Shown here: piece by piece, positions 1 to 6,433 of the stretch
Layout of the letters: each line of letters starts with the position of its first letter
Numbering within the stretch: the first letter of the stretch is position 1
NCBI GenBank assembly: GCA_016840125.1
Contig: JAEOSY010000209.1
Coordinates: forward strand, 1-10,880
From: Candidatus Helarchaeota archaeon
Lineage (GTDB): Archaea; Asgardarchaeota; Lokiarchaeia; Helarchaeales; HEL-GB-A
Length of the DNA stretch: 10,880 nucleotides
Direction of reading: 5' to 3'
Notes under the pieces: generated by a model
The model's input: only the letters and a program-made list of their open reading frames with translations
Database searches by the model: none
Told to the model about the DNA's origin: nothing
Made by a program: the position numbers and the translations under genes

Positions 1-662
1 ATAAGCTCTGATGGTTTCTTAACACCTTTTGGTGGTTTCTCTTCCTCTTTTTTCGCGCCAGTTTTTGTAACAGTCGGTTTTTCGATTTTTACTTTAGGTG
101 GTTGGACCGCTGCCGCTTTCCTCTGTTCCTTCGATTTGAAAACATTTTTGATGTCGGCCTCGAAATACCCCTCGTAACTGAGCCAGACAAACACCACGCT
201 GATCACTGCCGCCGCGATAAGCATCCAGATGAAGAGGCCGGACACCCCTGACCAAAGCGCAGCACCCCAATCGCCACCCGTAAGGGCGGCTATTAGAATG
301 CTAATGGGGGTGAGAATCGCGACAAGTAGCCCTATCGCAAGCCCTGCATACCTTAGAACCTTTAAATACATGGGGAACAGCTCTTCAGTAATATAGAATT
401 TCGGAGTGCCCCGTCTTTTATATTCCCGTGTAATCTCTGAAGGGCTCCCCATTTGCGCGATTGCCATTTGTACCGCCTTCAAGGCGGAATCCGCCTCACC
501 TGACTCCTCAAGTGCCGTTGCCTTATCCTCTATGTGCTCTCTTAACTCATTTAACACATCTTTTGCCTCTTCCTCTTCAACTTTCAGCCAAAAAGGAAGT
601 TTCTCCTCTACTTCATCCAAAAATTCTTTGATTATTTTTTCTCTGTATCTTTCATCACTCAT
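1..662 (-). CDS. HAAS-domain membrane protein, 3' end missing
   Basis: At least 220 residues are visible; the C-terminus lies beyond base 1. The start is ATG at 662-660, behind a GGGGGT Shine-Dalgarno about 6 bases upstream. Residues 1-85 form an acidic helical region with the features of HAAS (PadR-associated) domains: a FLDEVEEKLP stretch, a helix with LREHIEDKA, and a small-residue helix ending AQMGSPSEITREY. Two hydrophobic segments follow at about 102-128 and 138-162, then a Lys/Glu/Pro-rich, probably cytosolic tail. The gene starts 2 bases after the padR-like stop codon, so the two are almost certainly cotranscribed and translationally coupled. In characterised and predicted families, HAAS proteins pair with PadR regulators and membrane proteins; the role here is probably membrane-linked control of the adjacent PadR protein. 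What it senses cannot be read from the sequence. Confidence 0.8.
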   Translation of the reverse strand, partial: MSDERYREKIIKEFLDEVEEKLPFWLKVEEEEAKDVLNELREHIEDKATALEESGEADSALKAVQMAIAQMGSPSEITREYKRRGTPKFYITEELFPMYLKVLRYAGLAIGLLVAILTPISILIAALTGGDWGAALWSGVSGLFIWMLIAAAVISVVFVWLSYEGYFEADIKNVFKSKEQRKAAAVQPPKVKIEKPTVTKTGAKKEEEKPPKGVKKPSEL

Positions 663-664
663 TT

Positions 665-1183
665 TTATACCCCCTTAATATCTCTACCAAGCGGTACTCC
701 ACAGGATTCACAGTAGTTGGGTTCCTCATAAAGATCTATTTTGTTGGCACAATTTTCACAATATATAAAACGATCACTTTCAAGCCCTACTTTGATATCC
801 ATTAATGGCGCAATAGATTCTACCAATTTATTGAAAAATCCTTGCATATGATTAAAAACTTTTCGCCCTTCGTTGGTTAGGGTATAATACGTTCTTTTTC
901 GCCCACCCACTTCCTTTTTCTCTGCTTCTACTACCCCTTCGCGTTGTAATTTCTTTAAAATCGGGTAGAGGGTTCCATCCTCAATCACTAACACTTTAGT
1001 TTTTTCCTTTAACTCCTGTAAAATTTCATATCCGTACGTTCCTTCCTCTGTATGTTCGTTGATTACCGATAAAATCGTTAATGTTGATATCCCACGCAAA
1101 ATTTCTGACTCAAAGTTCTCTAGAAACACTCGCTTCAATGTAATAAACGCCGCGTCACCAAATTCTCTAACTCGTTTTATCAT
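665..1183 (-). CDS. PadR-family transcriptional regulator with C-terminal zinc ribbon
   Basis: 172 residues from ATG at 1183-1181. This start is chosen because GGTG lies 7 bases upstream and because the open frame further upstream overlaps a better-looking small gene. The frame itself is open to 1321. Residues about 28-106 are a PadR winged helix: GTYGYEILQEL, then GTLYPILKKLQREG as the recognition region, and a wing with GGRKRTYYTLTNEG. A helical stretch (about 107-135) would dimerise. The tail is a predicted zinc ribbon with four cysteines at 142, 145, 158 and 161 (CxxC-12-CxxC), which is not part of a standard PadR protein. PadR proteins usually repress their own operon and neighbouring membrane or transport genes; here the HAAS partner is directly downstream. 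The zinc ribbon could bind metal or another protein. The PadR assignment is firm; its target genes are inferred. Confidence 0.9.
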   Translation of the reverse strand: MIKRVREFGDAAFITLKRVFLENFESEILRGISTLTILSVINEHTEEGTYGYEILQELKEKTKVLVIEDGTLYPILKKLQREGVVEAEKKEVGGRKRTYYTLTNEGRKVFNHMQGFFNKLVESIAPLMDIKVGLESDRFIYCENCANKIDLYEEPNYCESCGVPLGRDIKGV

Positions 1184-1187
1184 TTTT

Positions 1188-1376
1188 TTACACCAGTAAC
1201 TGTGGATGATATGGCAATTTTCCAAGTTCACCATACATTTCCAGTAAAAACCGAGCAACATTAAACCGATATTCCCTAAAATCTTTCTGATCTTCTTCAA
1301 TTGTCTTGTCAAAGATATCATGGAACTCTTCTATTAACAGGGGAATGACCGATTTCTCCATTGCCATACAATCCAT
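1188..1376 (-). CDS. Small protein of unknown function, first gene of the padR-HAAS operon
   Basis: Up to 62 residues. Three in-frame ATGs lie at 1376, 1367 and 1361 (5' base of each). The one at 1367 has the best-placed purine-rich site (GGATGG, 5 bases upstream), while the first ATG has AAAAAAGG touching it. The protein is acidic and helical with aromatic residues (for example EEFHDIFDKTIEED and NVARFLLEMYGEL), and has no signal peptide or membrane helix. Its stop lies 4 bases before the padR start; GGTG of its last coding codons is also the padR ribosome site, so translation is probably coupled. It reads more like a real protein than the overlapping upstream extension of padR. I do not recognise a family. 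It could modulate the PadR/HAAS pair, but this is only position-based. Confidence 0.5.
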   Translation of the reverse strand: MDCMAMEKSVIPLLIEEFHDIFDKTIEEDQKDFREYRFNVARFLLEMYGELGKLPYHPQLLV

Positions 1377-1418
1377 CCTTTTTTCATTGTTTTATTCGAT
1401 ATAATTTTTACAATTTTT

Positions 1419-1435
1419 AGTATTCTATGAATACT
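1419..1435. promoter_or_regulatory. 17-bp palindrome, candidate PadR operator
   Basis: AGTATTC and GAATACT are perfect inverted 7-base arms around a 3-base centre. The palindrome lies about 25 bp downstream (minus strand) of a good TATA box, so it covers the predicted transcription start of the small-ORF/padR/HAAS operon. A repressor bound there would block initiation. Autorepression is common for PadR proteins. The site is directly visible; its role is inferred. Confidence 0.4.
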
Positions 1436-1448
1436 CTACGTCACAAAG

Positions 1449-1456
1449 TATATAAA
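1449..1456 (-). promoter_or_regulatory. TATA box of the padR operon
   Basis: The minus strand reads TTTATATA, close to the archaeal box A consensus. The predicted start is near 1426, giving a leader of about 50-60 bases. The plus strand reads TATATAAA at the same place and could also fire toward the CHAT gene, but that would leave a leader of about 180 bases, and a nearer plus-strand candidate exists at 1573. Confidence 0.45.
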
Positions 1457-1572
1457 GATTACTATTCCGACGAAAATCAAAAATCAAAATTTTGTATACT
1501 AGATCTGTCAAATACAACAACATTACTTCTCTACTATCCACAATAGAGCTCCCTCAAAATTGAGTAAAACTA

Positions 1573-1580
1573 TTTTTATA
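1573..1580 (+). promoter_or_regulatory. Candidate TATA box of the CHAT receptor gene
   Basis: TTTTTATA lies about 80 bases before the start codon, predicting transcription from about 1602 and a leader of about 60 bases. A small inverted repeat (CTCAA-AA-TTGAG, 1553-1564) sits just upstream, where an archaeal activator could bind. The gene's own Shine-Dalgarno is GGGTGG at 1646-1651. Confidence 0.35.
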
Positions 1581-1660
1581 GAAAGGTGAGAATTGCAATT
1601 TACTTTAGTTAAAATTACAAGAAACCTTTATTCTGTTGAATTTAAGGGTGGGACTGAAAA

Positions 1661-4600
1661 ATGGTACTATTTCAGAAAAATAGATATATCAAGTATATAA
1701 TATTATTTACTTTCATTCTAAACTTATTATTTATATCCTCTTCTTTTCATCCGTTATATGATAATAATAGATCTTCTATAATGTTAGACCAGCAACTCCC
1801 TATTCAGACACTCAACTTCGCCGATACAACCTCAATGTGGAATTTCACCACCAACGCGACTATAACGGCAATCGACATGTCGGCAGATGGAAATTACATA
1901 GTCATTGGTTGTGCTACACCGGATCCAAATATTTACCTCTTTGAAACCTCTAATTCTACTCCTCTTTGGAACTTTTCCACAGGCTCTGAAGTTAATTCGG
2001 TGGCAATTTCACAGAATGGGTCTTATTTTATTGCGGGTACAGTTTCTCACATCTTTTTTTTCCACAAATCTAACTCTACTCCCCTATGGAACTACACCCC
2101 TGGTGGTGACTACTATTGGGGTACCTCTCCTATTGTGGATATTTGTGACGATGGATTCTATGCGGTTACTACTGATTACCAAGGTGAAATAATGCTTTTT
2201 AATAGAACGAGCCCAGATCCGATGTTAAGATACCATGAGGGGGGTATGACTCCCATTGGGTTTTGGTATGGAGTGGCGATCTCAGGAGATGGAACACAAT
2301 TCGTTGGAGGAGGTCAAAAGAGTTTTACCCAAGGATATGACGTACTACTGAACAGAAGCACTGAAGAATGGCAGGTTTACAGAGTTGATAATGGTGTCCC
2401 CCTGTATTTCGATATGTCTACAGATGGGCAGTATTTCGTGTCTGCAGCCACACATTTTAGTAGCATAGGTAGCTTGAGACTCTATAATAAAACTTCTAGC
2501 TCTCCGGAATGGGAATTTCCTCTCCATATCTATGGAGATTATGCATTCGATTTATCTGCCTCAGATGACTGTAGTTACATCGCGCTAATCCATGATTATA
2601 ATATAAGCCTGTTTCATCGAACAAATTCTAGTCCGTTATGGAATCATACTTTTGGTGATAGAATTCTAGACGGTAATTCTGTTGATATTTCTTCTGATGG
2701 GTCATACATTCTTTGTAGTAACTCAGGCGGTATATATTCTCTCATTCATCGAGATAATTCAACTCCCTTTTGGGAACTTAATGTAACAGGCGGATTATCT
2801 ACCAACCGCCTAGTCAGAATCTCAGGTGATGGAACCTATTTTGGGGTGACCAATGACACCCAACTTATGGTCTTCTCAAACGAGGATAAACTACCCCCTA
2901 CAATAGGTCCTCCGATAGAAGGTGTGATTAAATTAAACCAACCTGTTGTCGTTGATTTTGGAATAAGCGATTATTTCGGCATTGATAATATTATTTTTAG
3001 CTGGTCCAATAATAGCGGATTGAATTGGTATAACAATACAATAGATGGGGGCGGCAACACTGTCTGGACTGGAAATGCAACTATTCCAGGACACGTGGAA
3101 GGAACCAAAATTCTCTATCACATTTCTGCGAACGACACTTCAAATCATTGGGGGTATAATAATAATAGTGGTCTATATTTCTCATTTAACTTTTCAGATC
3201 TCGTCGCCCCCAACATTACTGGTGTTATAGGAGGCGCCAATTTACCCGATAGCCCTATTCTAATTACTACGAACGTCACAGATCTGAACAATGTCACAGA
3301 AGTCATCTTGAGTTATACTAATAATAGTGGAGTCGATTGGCATAATATCACCATGAGCGGAGTTGGAACGAGTACTTGGTCAGGCAACGGTTCAATTCCA
3401 GGGCAACCCGATGGAACAATTATCACTTACCAGCTATTTGCTCGGGATCAATCAAATAACTGGGCATTCAACAATAATAGCGGGATTGGATATACTTATA
3501 TCATTGATGTCACAGCACCGGTTATTCAAACACCGAGTACGGGGGCGACTACTCCCGATTTGCCTGTAATTCTGCATTTAGGATTAACCGATCTTATTTC
3601 AGTGGATAAGGTAATAGTGAGTTGGTCAAATGATAGTGGCATTACATGGCATAATATTACCGCCACTGGAACGGGTACATCCTCTTGGAATGGCACCGCA
3701 GTGATCCCCGCGCATCCTGAGGGAACAACTATCCTATACCAGATTTATGCTAATGATACCATGGGGCACTGGGAAAATGATGATAATGGGGGTTCATTCT
3801 TCTCATTTACATTCGAATATCCCCCACCACCCTTTCCTTTCGAAATCATCATCATCATCCTAATTGCAGCCGTTGGTGCAGCTTCCGCATACATCGTTTA
3901 TGTTAAAAGGCAACCGAAGATTCGACGCCCTGATGCCATAGGGAAATTTAGGGTGATTCCTGAAGGCGTCAAAAGTAGATTAACTATTTTAATGGAAAGT
4001 AAAGATAATTATGATATCATTTTAGAACCGCCCACAGTTGTGCGAAAGCCAATCAGCCAGCGACTTAATGTATCTGACAGCGTTTTTAAAACCATCGAGA
4101 AGGAAATCAGCTATCTCACGCATGAACTTAACAACATGCGTAAAATGGGTCCTAAACAGGAAGTGGAAGTTAAACTGAAGAAATATTCAGTAAAAGAATT
4201 ATTGAAGGAAATAGGAACTCAAATCTATTCTAATTTTATTCCAGAATCAATTAATGATAAAATAAAAGATTATAATGTTAAGACAATGGAAGTGGGAATT
4301 GATGATGATTTACTCTCCTATCCGTGGGAATTAACGTTTGACGGCGAGAACTATCTTGGAATCAAATACAGCATTGGACGTTATGTCGTTGCTGAGCGGC
4401 AATTACAACAAGCCATACCCTACGACCGAGGTATTCGGAATGGGGCGAAATTTTTAATTATAGGTGACCCGACTTCTGATAAAAAGGGATGGAAGCTCCC
4501 CGAAGCCGAAAAAGAAGCCCAATTCATTAACGACGAATTGTCAAAGATAAAGGGGGTTACTACAAAGCTCTTACTCGGAAAAGAGGCAACGATTGAGAAT

Positions 4601-5074
4601 GTTACCCGCGAATTACAAGCCGATTATGATTTTATTCACTATTCAGGTCATGCAGCCTTTGATGTTGAGGACCCTGATAATAGTGCGATTTATCTCAACG
4701 ATGGGAAATTAATGGCGAAAAAAATAAGAAAACTTCTCGGAACGACGCCCCCTATCATGGCATTTATCAACGCATGCGAATCAAGTATGATGGGCGATGC
4801 AACAGAAATTGAATTCGAGGCTAAAATTAGTGGTTTAGCTGCGTCTTTTCTCTTGAATGGTATCAACTACGTCGGGTCCATGTGGCCTATCCGTGATGAC
4901 GTTGCCTTATCAACTGCATTGAATTTCTACTTTGAGGTTCTCAGCGGTACTCCAATTGGCGAAGCTTTACGACGGGCAAAGCAATTTATTTATGAGCAGT
5001 TTGAAGGACGTGAAATGGGATGGGCATCCTATGTATTGTATGGCGACCCAACTCTGACCTTGGAACACCAATAA
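1661..5074 (+). CDS. Single-pass membrane receptor with beta-propeller, Ig-like repeats and cytoplasmic CHAT protease domain
   Basis: 1137 residues; the ATG follows GGGTGG by 8-9 bases. In order: a signal peptide or anchor (about 9-28); an eight-unit WD40/PQQ-like propeller (about 45-410), seen as eight repeats of an I-S-x-D-G-x-Y type motif alternating with STPLW-type motifs; three Ig/FN3-like repeats (412-515, 516-618, 619-723); one membrane helix (729-748) followed by KR; a helical linker with charged residues (about 770-860); and a CHAT domain (about 850-1137). The CHAT core shows PWELTFDG, FLIIGDP (931 on), HYSGH with likely catalytic His997, INACES with Cys1039, and the C-terminal YGDPTL motif. 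CHAT domains are caspase-like cysteine proteases, so extracellular recognition may trigger intracellular proteolysis. About thirty N-X-S/T sequons lie before the helix and two after, fitting an extracellular N-terminus. The ligand and substrate are unknown. It appears monocistronic, with a T12 tract after it. Confidence 0.9.
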   Translation: MVLFQKNRYIKYIILFTFILNLLFISSSFHPLYDNNRSSIMLDQQLPIQTLNFADTTSMWNFTTNATITAIDMSADGNYIVIGCATPDPNIYLFETSNSTPLWNFSTGSEVNSVAISQNGSYFIAGTVSHIFFFHKSNSTPLWNYTPGGDYYWGTSPIVDICDDGFYAVTTDYQGEIMLFNRTSPDPMLRYHEGGMTPIGFWYGVAISGDGTQFVGGGQKSFTQGYDVLLNRSTEEWQVYRVDNGVPLYFDMSTDGQYFVSAATHFSSIGSLRLYNKTSSSPEWEFPLHIYGDYAFDLSASDDCSYIALIHDYNISLFHRTNSSPLWNHTFGDRILDGNSVDISSDGSYILCSNSGGIYSLIHRDNSTPFWELNVTGGLSTNRLVRISGDGTYFGVTNDTQLMVFSNEDKLPPTIGPPIEGVIKLNQPVVVDFGISDYFGIDNIIFSWSNNSGLNWYNNTIDGGGNTVWTGNATIPGHVEGTKILYHISANDTSNHWGYNNNSGLYFSFNFSDLVAPNITGVIGGANLPDSPILITTNVTDLNNVTEVILSYTNNSGVDWHNITMSGVGTSTWSGNGSIPGQPDGTIITYQLFARDQSNNWAFNNNSGIGYTYIIDVTAPVIQTPSTGATTPDLPVILHLGLTDLISVDKVIVSWSNDSGITWHNITATGTGTSSWNGTAVIPAHPEGTTILYQIYANDTMGHWENDDNGGSFFSFTFEYPPPPFPFEIIIIILIAAVGAASAYIVYVKRQPKIRRPDAIGKFRVIPEGVKSRLTILMESKDNYDIILEPPTVVRKPISQRLNVSDSVFKTIEKEISYLTHELNNMRKMGPKQEVEVKLKKYSVKELLKEIGTQIYSNFIPESINDKIKDYNVKTMEVGIDDDLLSYPWELTFDGENYLGIKYSIGRYVVAERQLQQAIPYDRGIRNGAKFLIIGDPTSDKKGWKLPEAEKEAQFINDELSKIKGVTTKLLLGKEATIENVTRELQADYDFIHYSGHAAFDVEDPDNSAIYLNDGKLMAKKIRKLLGTTPPIMAFINACESSMMGDATEIEFEAKISGLAASFLLNGINYVGSMWPIRDDVALSTALNFYFEVLSGTPIGEALRRAKQFIYEQFEGREMGWASYVLYGDPTLTLEHQ
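2894..3829 (+). repeat. Three tandem Ig-like repeats within the CHAT receptor
   Basis: Three protein-level repeats of 103-104 residues. Each opens with a Pro-rich turn (PPTI, APNI, APVI) and shares SWSNNSG-like, W-x-N-I-T, a W-x-G/N-N/G turn, IPGH-like, and a Y-x-I/L-x-A-x-D motif near the end. The final copy runs into a proline-rich junction (PPPPFPF) and the membrane helix. They look like beta-sandwich stalk domains that lift the propeller off the cell surface. The repeats are diverged at DNA level, so the duplication is not recent. Confidence 0.75.
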
Positions 5075-5100
5075 AAATTAAATGTCAAGGAAAATAGCGA

Positions 5101-5112
5101 TTTTTTTTTTTT
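5101..5112 (+). terminator. Oligo-T terminator after the CHAT gene
   Basis: An unbroken run of twelve T lies 27 bases after the stop codon, with further T-rich stretches behind it (5121-5132). Oligo-T tracts on the coding strand are the standard intrinsic termination signal in archaea. It separates the CHAT gene from the following seven-helix pair. Confidence 0.7.
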
Positions 5113-5247
5113 AAAAAACCTTCTTTATTTTTCTCACGATTTTACACAACAATCTACTATAAACCAAGAAGATCTCCAAACTACCTTTTTTCTAAGCAAA
5201 AAAATTCCAAAGTGATAAAAAGAATCGACCAATTTTTATCAGTATTC

Positions 5248-5255
5248 TTTAATAT
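5248..5255 (+). promoter_or_regulatory. Candidate TATA box of the seven-helix gene pair
   Basis: TTTAATAT matches the archaeal box A pattern. The expected start, near 5278, leaves a short leader that contains the AGGTGATC ribosome site, so the pair probably has its own promoter. Confidence 0.4.
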
Positions 5256-5285
5256 CTCAGTTTTCATTTTTCGAGAAGGAATGGT

Positions 5286-5293
5286 AGGTGATC
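5286..5293 (+). promoter_or_regulatory. Perfect Shine-Dalgarno that decides a CTG start
   Basis: AGGTGATC is an 8-base match to the complement of the conserved archaeal 16S 3' end. Its GGTG core is 7 bases before the in-frame CTG at 5298, the usual spacing. The next accepted start, TTG at 5316, is about 25 bases from the core, which is too far. A TGA at 5289 closes the frame upstream. Confidence 0.6.
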
Positions 5294-5297
5294 TTCT

Positions 5298-6428
5298 CTG
5301 GAACTTATTGTAATTTTGGCGGTTATTTCGGTAATAGCAAGTGCCCTTTTAACGCTGCGAGTTTGGCGTCTTTATACGCAGAAGATCACAGAAATAAATA
5401 AAATTCTAGTATTCTCCATAACCGCCTTCACCTTTACTATATTATTTGAAAGTTATAGACTGCTAGCTTTTAACTATATTGGTCCAATAGATGATTTTTC
5501 TTACCAATTATATTTTATCATAAGCGTTTTTCTGATTCTTTTCGCAGTATCAATTGGTCTCCGAGCGGTTTTCATCTTAAACCGACAGAGTGGACATCCT
5601 ATCAAACATGAGGTGACTATAAGGGCAATAATAACTGTTTTATTTATTTCCATTTCTCTAATCAATGTATTCACCTCCGATCCAACGTCCCCCAATGAGC
5701 TCGGACTCATCTCTTACCAGATGGATCCAATCTTGGCGTACATCATGATTCTTCTCTACTTGCCCGTTCTCTTTTACGTAATTACTAAAACTCGAGTTTT
5801 TTCGAAAAAAATACAAGATAAGAAGCTATCGAAACTACTCACTCTATTTTTCACCTTTTTTCTAGGTCTATCTCTCGATAGAGGTTTTTCCATCTGCCGA
5901 TTCTCAGCATTTCCAAACACCGTGAATTCTCTTATCAGTGGCTTAGTTATACTCAATATAGTTTTATGTAGTCTCCTTGCAATCTTCTATTCAAATCCTG
6001 ATTTTTTAAATAGGATTAGTTCCTACTTTTGTGTAAAGTCGTTGTATCTCATAAAGCGAAAGGGTGGGCAAGTGATTTATCATAATCACTTTTCTGAAGA
6101 TGTGCTGGTAAAAACTTTAACCCCCAATACTTTGTTATTAGGGGGATTTATCCATGCGGTTTCTCATGGACTTAAGCAAACCCTCCGAAACGGGGGGGAA
6201 ATGGAGACCATAAAAGTTGGGGATCTAACATTAATTTTTAAAAGTGGAAAGCACATTCTTGGGTTAATTTTCGCGAACGAACCAAGCCCTATCTTACCCC
6301 TTAATCTGTTTCTTTTCATGCAACGATTTGAAACTACTTATGAATTGGAACTCGAACGCTGGAAAGGTAATCTGCGGGTTTTTGATTCACAATTGATAAA
6401 TAATTGGACTATAGAGATTTTTAGGTAA
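5298..6428 (+). CDS. Seven-helix membrane protein with C-terminal longin-like domain (first of a pair)
   Basis: 376 residues if it starts at CTG 5298, or 370 from TTG 5316. CTG is preferred: it sits 7 bases after a perfect Shine-Dalgarno, makes the first helix complete (MELIVILAVISVIA), and brings the length close to that of the following paralogue. Seven hydrophobic segments fill about residues 1-240, with a conserved SGHPIKH loop after helix 3 and NPDF after helix 7. From about 246 a soluble domain begins (KSLYLIKRKGG, VIYHNHF, LLGGFIHAVSHGLKQ, then beta strands and a long C-terminal helix), a pattern like longin/profilin-fold domains of Asgard and methanogenic archaea. Longin-like domains bind small GTPases or partner proteins, so this is probably a membrane receptor or scaffold with a docking domain. 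The fold is inferred from pattern, not proven. It overlaps the next gene by one base (TAATG), or ends 5 bases before the preferred ATG. Confidence 0.75.
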   Translation: MELIVILAVISVIASALLTLRVWRLYTQKITEINKILVFSITAFTFTILFESYRLLAFNYIGPIDDFSYQLYFIISVFLILFAVSIGLRAVFILNRQSGHPIKHEVTIRAIITVLFISISLINVFTSDPTSPNELGLISYQMDPILAYIMILLYLPVLFYVITKTRVFSKKIQDKKLSKLLTLFFTFFLGLSLDRGFSICRFSAFPNTVNSLISGLVILNIVLCSLLAIFYSNPDFLNRISSYFCVKSLYLIKRKGGQVIYHNHFSEDVLVKTLTPNTLLLGGFIHAVSHGLKQTLRNGGEMETIKVGDLTLIFKSGKHILGLIFANEPSPILPLNLFLFMQRFETTYELELERWKGNLRVFDSQLINNWTIEIFR

Positions 6429-6433
6429 TGTGG

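Noticed and set aside
406..678. 90-residue plus-strand frame, Ser-rich
   Set aside because: It is the antisense shadow of the HAAS gene; the Ser/Phe-rich composition comes from Glu/Lys codons on the other strand.
1184..1321. N-terminal extension of the padR frame to 1321 (218 residues)
   Set aside because: The extra 46 residues are unlike PadR N-termini and overlap the better-composed small gene, while the internal ATG at 1183 has a well-spaced GGTG site.
1359..1387. 17-codon minus-strand leader frame starting at 1387
   Set aside because: It has no ribosome site and overlaps the start region of the 62-residue gene; nothing supports translation.
1470..1495. Short direct repeat (AAAATC copies) as a CRISPR or iteron element
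   Set aside because: Only two short AT-rich copies without regular spacers; low-complexity sequence explains them.
3842..3860. ATC trinucleotide run as a microsatellite
   Set aside because: It is five Ile codons at the start of the membrane helix, explained by hydrophobic coding.
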